In this document: positions 32,996 to 41,521 of the stretch, piece by piece
How positions within the stretch are numbered: position 1 is the first letter of the stretch
Layout: every line of letters starts with the position of its first letter
Assembly (NCBI GenBank): GCA_019748295.1
Contig: JAIEPT010000071.1
Span: forward strand, 1 to 51,785
Direction: 5' to 3'
Length of the DNA stretch: 51,785 bases
DNA from: Gemmataceae bacterium
Lineage (GTDB): Bacteria; Planctomycetota; Planctomycetia; Gemmatales; Gemmataceae
Made by a program: the position numbers and the translations under genes
The notes under the pieces: model-generated
The model's input: only the letters and a program-made list of their open reading frames with translations
What the model was told of the DNA's origin: nothing
The model's database searches: none

Positions 32996-34477
32996 TCACG
33001 CGAAGCGGACGGCGACGAAGGTGCAATCGTCGGCCAGTGGGCGTTCGCCCGCGTGTTCCTTCACCGCCTTCTCGACCTCATCGGCAACCCCGCGCGGCCC
33101 GGCCCCGACACCATGCTTGACCAGCGAGATCAGCCGGTCCCTGCTGAACTGCTCGTCGGTCGTCCCCCAGGCCTCGGTGATGCCGTCCGTCCAGCAGGCC
33201 AGGAACGCGCCGGGGCCAATCTGCACCGACTGCGTCTCCCACGCCATGGCCGGGTCGATGCCCATCATCGCCCCGGTGGAACTCAACCGCACTGCCGAGT
33301 CGTTCGATAGGAGCAGGGCGGGCTCATGGCCTGCGCTGACGTATCGCAGGGTCCGGGTCGCCGGCGTCCAGACCGCCAGGAACACGGTGGCGAAGTCTTC
33401 AGGCAAGTTGACGGCGGTGAATCGCCGGTTGAGCTGCCGCAGCATGTCGCCGGGGTCGCCATGAACCTCGGCGGCGTCGAGCAGCAGGACCTTGAGCATG
33501 GCGGCGATCATCGCCGGGGCGATGCCGTGGCCGACGACGTCCGCCACGCAAAGCACCGTGGTGCCGGCCTGGGTCTGAAAGACGTCGAGGAAATCGCCGC
33601 CCACCTCTTCCGCGGTCCGGTGGAAGTAGGCGACGTCGAGTCCGCCCCCCATCCCATTCGGGGGCAACAGGTTGGCCTGCACTCGCCTGGCTCGGTCCAG
33701 CGCCAGCTTTCGCCGCTTCCCGGCTTGCGCCAGCGAGCCGCTCATGGAATCGACCGCCGCCGCGAGCCGCGCCAGTTCTGCCCCCTTGAACTGCCCCGCC
33801 GCGGCGCCGTAGTTCCCCGCGGCGATTCCGTCAATCGTCTTCACCAGGCCGCGCAGCGGCTTGTGAACCAGCCGGTGGATGACGAGGTTGATGGCGACGG
33901 CGAGCAGCAGCCCGAAGGCGACCACGCCGACGGAGCGAAGCAACGCCTGCCGACGGATCGCCGCCTTCACGTTCGCCATCTGCTCCCCCACGTAGACGGT
34001 GACGCCGCCCTCCGAGTGCTTGCCGACGAGCAAGCCCCCGTCTCCAATGCCGGCGTGTTCGTCGGAGGAACGGATCGCGCGCAACTGGTCGTCGGAGTCG
34101 CGATGGTGTGCCTGCGACTGCAGCGCCGTGCCGGCGATCTCCACGACAATGTGATGGCCGGGCGACTCCTCGTCGCTCATCCGCCCGCACACCGCGTCGA
34201 TGACCCGCTGCTGGTCCGCGACCGACTTCCGGTCCACCAGCGAGACTGCTTGGTGCAGCGTCATTGCCTGCTCGCGCAGGGAAAGCGACTTGTCCGCGAG
34301 CCGCTGGCGCGTCTCGCTCAGGTAGGCGAAAATCAGGAAGCCGATGCCCACGACGATCACCAACAGGTTGACCGCGAGGGCGACACGAACGCCGACCGAG
34401 GTGGGTATGAGGCCTCGGTCCCACGGAAACCGTCCCGTTGCCGTCCGTCTCTTTTGGCTCGTCATGGCGAGGTTCAT
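32996..34477 (-). CDS. Membrane HAMP-PP2C (SpoIIE/RsbU-type) Ser/Thr phosphatase
   Basis: A 493-aa sensor phosphatase. Membrane segments at about 29-50 and 180-203 flank an extracytoplasmic sensing region. A HAMP linker (HRLVHKPLRGLVKTIDGIAAGNYG) and a short coiled region precede the PP2C/SpoIIE domain at about 280-493. Metal-binding aspartates are in EEVGGDFLDVF, VADVVGHGIAPAM, DGITEAW and the final LADDCTFVAVRF. This type dephosphorylates anti-sigma-factor antagonists (RsbV/SpoIIAA-like), releasing sigma factors; no such partner is in the window. An alternative start is the ATG at 34465. It lies between a P-type ATPase and the relic of a second one. Confidence 0.9.
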   Translation of the reverse strand: MNLAMTSQKRRTATGRFPWDRGLIPTSVGVRVALAVNLLVIVVGIGFLIFAYLSETRQRLADKSLSLREQAMTLHQAVSLVDRKSVADQQRVIDAVCGRMSDEESPGHHIVVEIAGTALQSQAHHRDSDDQLRAIRSSDEHAGIGDGGLLVGKHSEGGVTVYVGEQMANVKAAIRRQALLRSVGVVAFGLLLAVAINLVIHRLVHKPLRGLVKTIDGIAAGNYGAAAGQFKGAELARLAAAVDSMSGSLAQAGKRRKLALDRARRVQANLLPPNGMGGGLDVAYFHRTAEEVGGDFLDVFQTQAGTTVLCVADVVGHGIAPAMIAAMLKVLLLDAAEVHGDPGDMLRQLNRRFTAVNLPEDFATVFLAVWTPATRTLRYVSAGHEPALLLSNDSAVRLSSTGAMMGIDPAMAWETQSVQIGPGAFLACWTDGITEAWGTTDEQFSRDRLISLVKHGVGAGPRGVADEVEKAVKEHAGERPLADDCTFVAVRFA

Positions 34478-34557
34478 CCTTGGAAATCGTTTCGACCGGT
34501 TCTGTCGCGCGCTCCTCGCGCCGGCAGTCCATCCCCTAGGGGACTGTGACGACGGGT

Positions 34558-37014
34558 TCAGGAGTCTGCCCGATACGCCAGGAGCCGGAGGGCGTTCAAG
34601 ACGACCAGAAGCGTCGAGCCCTCATGGAACAAGACGGCCATGCCCAGTCCCAGTCCCAAAACGGTGGCGGGAATCAGGAAGGCGACCATGCCGAGGCTGA
34701 ACCAGAGATTCTGACGAATGATGCGGCTCGTTTGTCGGCTGAGGCCGACGGCGAAGGGGAGATGGTTCAGGTCGTCCGCCATCAAGGCCACGTCGGCGGT
34801 TTCCAGGGCGACATCCGAGCCGGCCGCGCCCATCGCGATTCCGACGGTGGCATTGGCCAGCGCGGGTGCGTCGTTGACGCCGTCGCCGACCATGGCCACG
34901 CCCTCTTGTTCGCTCAGTTTCTTGATCGCCGCTACTTTGTCGTCGGGCATTAAATCGCCCATGGCTTCGTCGATGCCGACTTCTTTGGCGACCGCATTGG
35001 CGACCTGTTGATTGTCGCCCGAGAGCATGATCATGCGCCGAATGCCGAGTGCTCTCAGGCGGGCAATCACGTTCTTGGCGGCTTCACGCGGCGTATCCAT
35101 CAAGCCCAACACGCCGAGGTAGGCATTGCCGCGCCGGACGATCATCGTCGTGCGACCGCCGGCTTTGAGCTTTTCGACCGACGCGCGCAAAGCGTCGGGC
35201 AGGGGCGGCCCCTCGACTTCGGCGAAAAGGCTGTCTTTGCCGAGGTAAACCGGCTGGCCGTCCACGACGGCTTTGACGCCGCGGCCGGTAATGCTTTGCA
35301 CGTCGTGGGCTTCCAATGCCGAATCGCCCTTGAGCCGCTCTTGGCCGCCTTTCACCACGGCGGCGGCGAGCGGATGATCGCTGAGTCGCTCGACGGCGAC
35401 AGCGACGCGCAGCAATTCGTCCTCGGACAGGCCGTCCGAACCCATCACGTCGGTCAAGCGCGGCTTGCCTTCGGTCAAGGTGCCGGTCTTGTCGAAGGCG
35501 ATCGCGCCGAGGTTGCCAAGGTTCTCGAGCGGTCCGCCGCCTTTGACGAGGACGCCGCCGCGGGCCGCGCGGGCCACGCCGCTCAAGACGGCGCTTGGCG
35601 TCGAGATGGCCAAAGCACAGGGGCTCGCCGCAACAAGAACCACCATCGCGCGATAAAAGGACGCGCTGAACGGTTCATCGATCGCCAGCCAGGCGAACAG
35701 CAGCAGAACGACCAACGCCAGCACGGCGGGAACGAAGTAGCGCTCGAATTTGTCGGTGAAGAGTTGCGTCGGCGATTTTTGCGTCTCGGCCTCATTCACC
35801 ATCTGCACGACGCGGGCCAGGGTGGATTCGCTGGCGAGCTTGGTGACTTGAATCTCCAAAGCGCCGCTTCCATTGATCGTGCCGGCGAAGGTGCGATGTT
35901 GCGGATCGAACTGGTCGGGATTTGCAGCCGCCTTTTGCGGATCATCCACGGCCCGCTTGTCCGCGGGCACGCTCTCGCCGGTGATCGGGGCCTGATTGAC
36001 GCTGCCTTCGCCCTTGATGACGAACCCGTCCGCGGGGATTCGTTCGTTCGGCTTGACGACGACCACGTCCCCGGGTCGCACTTGCTCCACAGGCAATTCT
36101 TCGGTTTTGCCGTCACGGCGCACCAGTGCCGTTTGGGGCGCGAGTTCGGCGAGGGCTTCGATCGCCCGTTTCGCCCGGCCCATCGCATACTGTTCCAGAG
36201 CGTGTCCGAGGCTGAACAGAAACAGCAGCAGCGCGCCTTCGGCCCATTCTCCGAGCGTTGCCGCTCCGATGGCGGCCACCAGCATCAGAAAGTCGATCTC
36301 AAAGCGGCGGGCACGCAAGTTCTCGATCGCTTCAAGGAAAGCGAAAAACCCGCCGAAGAAGTACGCGGCGAGATACAGGCTCCAGGGCGCCCAGGGCGTG
36401 ACGTCGGCGAACGTCGACGCTAGCCACCCGATCAGCAGGAGCCCGCCGCAAAGCCCCGCGAAAATCAACTCCGTCTTCTCGCCAAACAGGCCGCCATGTT
36501 CGTGTCCCTTCCTACCCCCTTTGCGACCTGCATTGGAGGGTTCGGATGATTCGGGCGACGCCGGCGTTTCAACGATGATTCGCGTGCCGATCTTTTGCAC
36601 GTCGGCACGGATGGCATCTTCGTTGGTCGTCTCTCGATCGAACTCAAAGCGCAGCAGGCCGGCAGGAGATGCCGCCGCTTCCAGCACCCCGGCGATTTGT
36701 CTCGCGCGCGCCTCGACCGTGCGCGCCTGACGAGCGTGCATCGGTTCCGCTTTGAGCAACAAGTGACCGAACCGCTTGTCGAGTTCCGTGCCGGCCTTGC
36801 GGGCCAAATCCCGAACCTCCCCAATCGACAACCGTGTGGGATCATAGTGGATGCAGATTTGACCGGGCCCCTTGCCCTTCTCGTCCGCACGGTGAGCGGC
36901 CTCAACGCCTTCCTTTGCTTTCAGCAAGTCCGCAAGCCGCTGAACGCAAGCGTCGCGTGCATCCGGAATCGCGGGCAGCAATAATGCGATTTCAATCCGC
37001 GTCTTTTCGGCCAT
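34558..37014 (-). CDS. Heavy-metal P-type ATPase, P1B-4-like (SPC motif)
   Basis: An 818-aa inner-membrane pump from the ATG at 37014 (a GTG three codons upstream is possible). Two HMA-like domains without CxxC occupy about residues 1-150, followed by a basic linker with HEHGG. TGES is near residue 346, the metal-site motif SPCALAISTP near 463, the phosphorylated DKTGTLTEGKP near 506, and GDGVNDAPALANATVGIAMG near 710. The last helix has HEGSTLLVVLNALRLL. SPC in place of CPC, together with HEGST, is typical of P1B-4 ATPases that export Co, Ni, Fe or Zn. The phosphatase gene follows 80 nt downstream. Its 3' end is duplicated at 32876. Confidence 0.92.
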   Translation of the reverse strand: MAEKTRIEIALLLPAIPDARDACVQRLADLLKAKEGVEAAHRADEKGKGPGQICIHYDPTRLSIGEVRDLARKAGTELDKRFGHLLLKAEPMHARQARTVEARARQIAGVLEAAASPAGLLRFEFDRETTNEDAIRADVQKIGTRIIVETPASPESSEPSNAGRKGGRKGHEHGGLFGEKTELIFAGLCGGLLLIGWLASTFADVTPWAPWSLYLAAYFFGGFFAFLEAIENLRARRFEIDFLMLVAAIGAATLGEWAEGALLLFLFSLGHALEQYAMGRAKRAIEALAELAPQTALVRRDGKTEELPVEQVRPGDVVVVKPNERIPADGFVIKGEGSVNQAPITGESVPADKRAVDDPQKAAANPDQFDPQHRTFAGTINGSGALEIQVTKLASESTLARVVQMVNEAETQKSPTQLFTDKFERYFVPAVLALVVLLLFAWLAIDEPFSASFYRAMVVLVAASPCALAISTPSAVLSGVARAARGGVLVKGGGPLENLGNLGAIAFDKTGTLTEGKPRLTDVMGSDGLSEDELLRVAVAVERLSDHPLAAAVVKGGQERLKGDSALEAHDVQSITGRGVKAVVDGQPVYLGKDSLFAEVEGPPLPDALRASVEKLKAGGRTTMIVRRGNAYLGVLGLMDTPREAAKNVIARLRALGIRRMIMLSGDNQQVANAVAKEVGIDEAMGDLMPDDKVAAIKKLSEQEGVAMVGDGVNDAPALANATVGIAMGAAGSDVALETADVALMADDLNHLPFAVGLSRQTSRIIRQNLWFSLGMVAFLIPATVLGLGLGMAVLFHEGSTLLVVLNALRLLAYRADS

Positions 37015-37054
37015 ACGGTTCACTCAGGTGGTTCGCGCAATACGCGGTTGCGAT

Positions 37055-37160
37055 TCGGCGATCGGCAAGAGATAGTCTACCCCTTCTCCCGCCGGGAGAG
37101 GGCTAGTAGGGCGCTTCTTGCTCCCGTTTACTTTGGGAGAGGGCTCACCGCGGCCCCTCT
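37055..37160. repeat. Degenerate CTCTCCC-type repeat
   Basis: GGCAAGAGATAGTCTACC, CTCTCCC-like and GAGAGGG blocks resemble the left part of the element at 25162-25304, but the terminal inverted ends are lost. It lies upstream of the ATPase gene. Confidence 0.45.
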
Positions 37161-37234
37161 CCCTTTGGCAAGATACTGCATCTTCGACCGAAAGCGTTCT
37201 AGAGTAAAACCATAGGGTTGGAGGGGGTGGCTTG

Positions 37235-37660
37235 TGCCATGCTTCGCCGGGTCCCTGGCCGGGCTGTTCAATGCTTCCGCTTCCACCGGCGAAGCATGCG
37301 AAGCTTCCGAGGAGCCGCACACGCAGTAAGCGGTTCGGCGTGACGCCATGCGAAACCGCTTCCTTCGTGCGCGGCTCCTTCGTCTTACGCCTGCGAAGCT
37401 TCCGAGCGTTCGGTCTGGGGGCATGCTTGGACGGTGAAAGCGGGCAGTTCGCCTGCCCCGGCCAGGGACCCGCCCAAGCATGGCACGTCGCGGTGACGTG
37501 CCATGCTTCGTCGGGCCCCTGGCCGGGCTCTGCAATCCATCGGCTTTTACCGACGAAGCATGCCCCCCATCCGAATCCAGTCTTCTGTCTGGGGGCATGC
37601 TTGGACGGTGAAAGCGGACAGTTCACCCGCCCCGGCCAGGGACCCGCCCAAGCATGGCAC
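37235..37660. repeat. Four copies of a 67-bp palindrome-ended element in alternating orientation
   Basis: Copies at 37235-37300 (+), 37420-37486 (-), 37499-37565 (+) and 37594-37660 (-). Each has ends of the type CCATGCTT and AAGCATG and a core containing CCCTGGCCGGGC or its complement. The gap 37301-37419 holds further inverted pairs (AGGAGCCGC with GCGGCTCCT; AAGCGGTT with AACCGCTT) and a 14-bp direct repeat GCGAAGCTTCCGAG at 37299 and 37393. The whole stretch from 37024 to 37796 has no credible gene. Confidence 0.8.
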
Positions 37661-37796
37661 ACCACGCCTGCTTCCACAGAACCAAACGGTTTACGTCGAA
37701 CATGCAATATCCTGCCTTTGGCAGAAGGGGAGCCTTGCAGGCGCCGCCCGCCTTATGCTATCGTGCCTCCGCCAATGGAGGTTCGGCATGCAACCG

Positions 37797-38141
37797 TCAC
37801 GATGTCGATGGACCGAACACAAGCCAGCCGCCTATCGTCAGTACTGCCAATCCCAGGCCGGAAGCCATCGCCCACCAGAAGTTCAGCCCGAGTTTTTCGG
37901 CGAATGCCAACGGCACGAAAAACGGCAGTCCCAACGGCACCAAGATCAAGGTCTCACGAGAAAGTTCCGAGACGGTTTTCAGATCCTGCTCTCGTAACCA
38001 TGTCATCAGAAGCGCGATGACGCTCACCACCGGAAGCGTCAACAAGACGGCGCCCATTCGCGGCGATCGGTGGGCGATTTCGGAAACCACTCCGATGGTG
38101 ATCGCCGCCGCGATCGTCCTGAGCAGAAAATTCAGCATCAT
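37797..38141 (-). CDS. DUF3147-like small membrane protein
   Basis: A 114-aa membrane protein with about four hydrophobic segments and a short TWLREQDLKTVSELSRET cytoplasmic loop. The overall pattern (FLLRTIAAAITIGVVSEIAHRSPRMGAVLLTLP) fits the DUF3147 family of unknown function. The double ATG at 38141/38138 follows GGAATGGGGG, a poor ribosome site; a longer frame to 38246 adds a charged, noncoding-looking stretch. It stands alone among repeat-rich DNA, with no link to its neighbours. Confidence 0.75.
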   Translation of the reverse strand: MMLNFLLRTIAAAITIGVVSEIAHRSPRMGAVLLTLPVVSVIALLMTWLREQDLKTVSELSRETLILVPLGLPFFVPLAFAEKLGLNFWWAMASGLGLAVLTIGGWLVFGPSTS

Positions 38142-38321
38142 ATGCCCCCATTCCGCCTGGTCTTTGGCTTTTGTTCGTTCGCTCCAACTTACTCTTTCGC
38201 GATCGAACCGGACCGGATTGCCTGGTAGCGAAGCAAACGGGCGCAAGCAATCGTCGCGGCGACGTTTCCTTTTCGTGAATCACGCTTCGCCGGATTTCCA
38301 GCAACAACTTGGAGTTCTTCC

Positions 38322-38681
38322 ATGAAATCGATTCTTTCCGGAACAGCCATCGCCTTGGCCCTTTTGTCGTTTAACGCCGCTGCTTCCGCCCAGCATGGCG
38401 GCGGACACGCCTATAACGGCGGACGATACGGCCAGACCTTTGTCCAACCGCATTACCCCCAGCACGGATACGCGTCGAATCTATACATTCAGAGTCCCCA
38501 TTTCGGCGCATCCTTCGGCTATTCGACTCCGTCCTTCGGTCTGGGCATCAACTACGGACAAGGGTACGGCTCGAATATCCACGCTCAGCCGGGGCATGTG
38601 CCGAATTACTATCCATCCTCTCCGATTGTCTCGTGGCCTGGGCAGCATCCCCCACAACGCTTCCAATACGGGGGCCATTAA
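38322..38681 (+). CDS. Small secreted Gly/Tyr/His-rich protein
   Basis: A 119-aa protein starting at an ATG preceded by TTGGAG. A signal peptide (MKSILSGTAIALALLSFNAA, cleavage after SA near residue 23) is followed by a low-complexity mature region rich in Gly, Tyr, His, Pro and Ser (for example HGGGHAYNGGRYGQ and FGYSTPSFGLGINYGQGYG). No cysteine is present. It may be a surface or wall-associated protein, or bind metal through its roughly ten histidines; no family is recognised. Confidence 0.75.
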   Translation: MKSILSGTAIALALLSFNAAASAQHGGGHAYNGGRYGQTFVQPHYPQHGYASNLYIQSPHFGASFGYSTPSFGLGINYGQGYGSNIHAQPGHVPNYYPSSPIVSWPGQHPPQRFQYGGH

Positions 38682-38724
38682 GGTTCGAAGCGACTCATGG
38701 GCGCTTCTCGCTCCCTCTCCCTTT

Positions 38725-39074
38725 GGGAGAGGGCGGGGGCTTACAGGTGTTGGTTTCTTGGTGGAGGCAGATAAGCTTCCCCTCTCCCCCGCAGGGATCA
38801 CGATTGCCCGTGCCGAACAGCTACCGCGGGGGAGAGGGTGCCCGAAGGGCGGGTGAGGGGAGCTTCGGAAGACTTGTCCTTTTTGACGTGAAGCAAAAAG
38901 AAAGTTGCGTTTGCACAAGCACCGTTCTTCCGAAGCGCCCCTCACCCGCCCTTCGGGCACCCTCTCCCCCGCGGTAGCTGTTCGGCACGGGCAATCGTGA
39001 TCCCGGCGGGGGAGAGGGGAAGCTTCGCTGCCGCCACCAAGAAACCCGCACCTGGAAGCCCCGGCCCCTCTCCC
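38725..39074. repeat. Long inverted repeat (about 146-bp arms)
   Basis: Left arm 38725-38870 and right arm 38928-39074 are imperfect inverted copies, with the inner 127 bp about 90% matched by eye, separated by a 57-nt loop. The arms contain the blocks CTCTCCCCC, CGTGCCGAACAGCTACCG and GGGCGGGTGAGGGG. It fills the gap between the small secreted gene and the HEAT gene; no gene is seen in 38682-39168. Confidence 0.85.
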
Positions 39075-39168
39075 CGAGTTCCCGGAAGGAGAGGGGAGAA
39101 ATGCTCGCCATATCGCCCTTTCCGATTCGTTCGCGGGTTTCGATGCGAAACGAGTTGACGGCTTTTGC

Positions 39169-40458
39169 CTACTTTTGAGCCTTGCGATCGATCGTTTTCA
39201 AGGCTTCCATCGCCGCCGCGCGGACTTCGGGACTTGGATCCTTGAGCAGCGCTCGCAGCGCGGGGAGCGCGGCCTTCGCTTTCGCCCCGATTTCGCCCAG
39301 AGCTTCTGCGGCCTCCATGCGCAGCGACTTGTCGGCGTGCTTCAGTCCCTCAAGGAGCACGGGAAGCACGGCCTTCGCATCCCCGGCAATCTTCCAATGG
39401 CTCTCCGCGGCGTGAACCCGCACCCCCGCATCTTTGTCTTTCAGCAGTTTTTCAAGCGTGGGCAAAGCGGCCGTCGCCTCTTTGCCGATTTCTCCAAGGG
39501 TGTGGGCGGCGTCGCCGCGGACGAACTTGTCGTCGTTCTTGAGCGCTTCGATCAGCACGGGGAGTACCGTTTTCGCCTCGCCGGTGATTTTCCAGAGGCT
39601 CTCGGCGACGTGAACGCGGACCGTGCCCTCCTTGTCCTTCAAGGCTTCCTTCAGGGCGGGGACCGCTTCCTTGGCAGTGGATCCGATTTCGCCCAAAGCA
39701 TGAGCCGCGTCGCCCCGGACGCCCATATGCATGTCTTTGAGCAGTTTGACGAGCGCGGGCACGCTCTCATTGGCCGCCGCCCCGAATTTTCCCAGCGTAA
39801 CCGCCGCCTGGCCGCGCACTCCTTCGTCGGCGTCCTTGAGCGCGTCAATCAGCGGCGCGACGGCCGTTTTCGCCTCCGCCCCAACGCTGTCCAGGGCCGA
39901 CGCGGCATTCATGCGAACTTCCGCATCTTCATCCTTCAGGCTTTTGATCAAAACCGGAATCGCGGCCTTCGCCGCGGTGCCGATCCCGTTCAGGCCGGCA
40001 ACGGCATTCACGCGGACATCGGGATCCATGTCCTTCAACAACTCGATCAACGCGGGCACGGCTTCTTTCGCGTCCGGCCCGATTCCTCCCAGAGCGAAGG
40101 CGCACTTGCCGCGCACGCCCGCATCTTTGTCTTTGAGGGCTTTCGTCAAGGCGGGCACGGCAGCTTTGGCATCTTCGCCCATGTGTCCCAGCGCATCCGC
40201 AACCAGGCCGCGCACCTCCGCGTCCGCATCGCTCAATGCCGCGATCAACGCCGGCGCCGCGCCGCGCGTGTTTTCCGTTTGCTCCTCGCATAGCTCATGA
40301 ATTTCCTTGGCGGCCTGACGCCGAACGGCGACGTCGTTCGACTTCAACTTCTCGATCCAACCGGTCAAGGTTCTGCCCTTTCCGACGGACTTACCCCCCG
40401 CCAAGCTTGGGCCGACCGCGATGAGAAGGATCAGACACACGCTCCACACGATCCTCAT
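39169..40458 (-). CDS. Secreted HEAT-like (33-residue) repeat protein
   Basis: A 429-aa protein with a signal peptide (VCLILLIAVGPSLAG). After about residue 40 the whole protein is built from eleven and a half helical repeats with a strict 33-residue period, each starting V-R-x-x-A and containing LG-x-IG and A-V-P-A-L-L (PBS-lyase HEAT-like). Repeats 7-8 and 9-10 are near copies of each other, showing a recent 66-residue duplication. Such solenoids bind proteins or peptides; there is no catalytic domain. It follows the EF-hand gene on the same strand. Confidence 0.9.
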   Translation of the reverse strand: MRIVWSVCLILLIAVGPSLAGGKSVGKGRTLTGWIEKLKSNDVAVRRQAAKEIHELCEEQTENTRGAAPALIAALSDADAEVRGLVADALGHMGEDAKAAVPALTKALKDKDAGVRGKCAFALGGIGPDAKEAVPALIELLKDMDPDVRVNAVAGLNGIGTAAKAAIPVLIKSLKDEDAEVRMNAASALDSVGAEAKTAVAPLIDALKDADEGVRGQAAVTLGKFGAAANESVPALVKLLKDMHMGVRGDAAHALGEIGSTAKEAVPALKEALKDKEGTVRVHVAESLWKITGEAKTVLPVLIEALKNDDKFVRGDAAHTLGEIGKEATAALPTLEKLLKDKDAGVRVHAAESHWKIAGDAKAVLPVLLEGLKHADKSLRMEAAEALGEIGAKAKAALPALRALLKDPSPEVRAAAMEALKTIDRKAQK

Positions 40459-40520
40459 GATTTCCTCGTTTCAAGATTCGTTTGTTGTTTGCGCCAATGA
40501 ATGCAAGCGAACCCGATCCT

Positions 40521-40552
40521 TTCGGTTCGGGTTCGGATTTGGGTTCGGGTTT
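40521..40552. repeat. Short TTCGG-type tandem repeat upstream of the HEAT gene
   Basis: Six imperfect TTCGG/TTTGGG units run in a row between the EF-hand gene stop and the HEAT gene start. It may be a slippage-prone stretch in the HEAT leader region. Confidence 0.5.
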
Positions 40553-40571
40553 TGATGCCGGCCCATTGGGG

Positions 40572-41348
40572 TCAGCGACGGGTTCGGACTCTAGGTGGCG
40601 TCTTGACGGGGCGATACGCCGGCGCGGTCTGCCGCGTGTACGCGGCCCGCTGTAGGGCGAGCATGCGTTGCTGCTGTTGCTGCAGAAACTGCATCTGCCG
40701 TTGTCGTGCTTGCAGAACTTGCCGCTGATATGCCTGCGATTGCTGCATGCGTACCTGCATCAAGTAGCGTTGATCCTGGCTTCGCTGCCCGAGACGGGCC
40801 GAATATCCGGCGGAACGGCGAACGGGGCGATAGTAGCGATTCCGATTGAAATTGGAGCGAGAGTAGCTGGACCGCCGCAGTTGAGAGGCAGCAATGTTCC
40901 TCTGGGCTTGGAGGTAAAGAGCTTGCTGGCGTTGCTGATCGAGCTGCTGCCCCCGAATTGCCGCGGCATAAGCCTCGCCATATTCTTCGAATTCCAACCA
41001 GCTGATCCGCCCATCGAAATCCTTGTCCAGAGCATGCAAAAAGGTCTGGTCGACAAACTTCTTGTTGAGACCCGTTCCCGGCTTGACGCTTCCCGTGTCG
41101 TCGTATTCCAGCGCGGGCGGCGGCACGGCCTTGGCCCCCCGGAACGCTTTGGCTAATTCCTCGGCATCGAGGAAGCCGTCCTTGTTCGAATCGACCCGAG
41201 CGAAATCCGCTCGCAACTTCGCATCGACCAGCGGATCATGTCGAGGGCCGCCGGATTTCGTCTGCGCCTGCGCCTCGCCTCCGAAAGGGAACGCCAGGAA
41301 TGCGCTCAACATCAAGCCGTGAGCGACTGCTGTTTTCGTCGCGTACAT
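40572..41348 (-). CDS. Secreted EF-hand protein with Gln/Arg-rich tail
   Basis: A 258-aa protein. A signal peptide (LMLSAFLAFPFGGEAQA) precedes two canonical EF-hand loops: residues 53-64 (DSNKDGFLDAEE) and 108-119 (DKDFDGRISWLE), each with Asp at 1, 3 or Asn at 3, Asp at 5, Gly at 6 and Glu at 12, so calcium binding is likely. From about residue 132 the protein becomes Gln/Arg/Tyr-rich and basic, a low-complexity region that may bind polyanions. Secreted EF-hand proteins are frequent in planctomycetes; the partner is unknown. The HEAT gene lies downstream, 113 bp away. Confidence 0.85.
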   Translation of the reverse strand: MYATKTAVAHGLMLSAFLAFPFGGEAQAQTKSGGPRHDPLVDAKLRADFARVDSNKDGFLDAEELAKAFRGAKAVPPPALEYDDTGSVKPGTGLNKKFVDQTFLHALDKDFDGRISWLEFEEYGEAYAAAIRGQQLDQQRQQALYLQAQRNIAASQLRRSSYSRSNFNRNRYYRPVRRSAGYSARLGQRSQDQRYLMQVRMQQSQAYQRQVLQARQRQMQFLQQQQQRMLALQRAAYTRQTAPAYRPVKTPPRVRTRR

Positions 41349-41521
41349 GGAAACCTCTATTTACCGCCAAAGCGGTGCAACGTGTTCGCAATACTCCTTC
41401 CCTGCCGACAATCGTCAGGGAGACTTTGGTTGGATTGGGGCGCACCATCCGCCGCCGTGCCCGGTGCACGTTGAACGAATGACGCGAATTGCGATGATCA
41501 GCAGGTCGAGAAGCGAAAGGA

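Noticed and set aside
37235..37660. CRISPR array
   Set aside because: Units alternate in orientation and the spacers are irregular; no cas gene is present.
37024..37707. A 227-codon minus-strand frame across the palindrome cluster
   Set aside because: The translation is made of the repeated units (for example PGQGPAQAWH-like phrases), so it is repeat DNA and not a gene.
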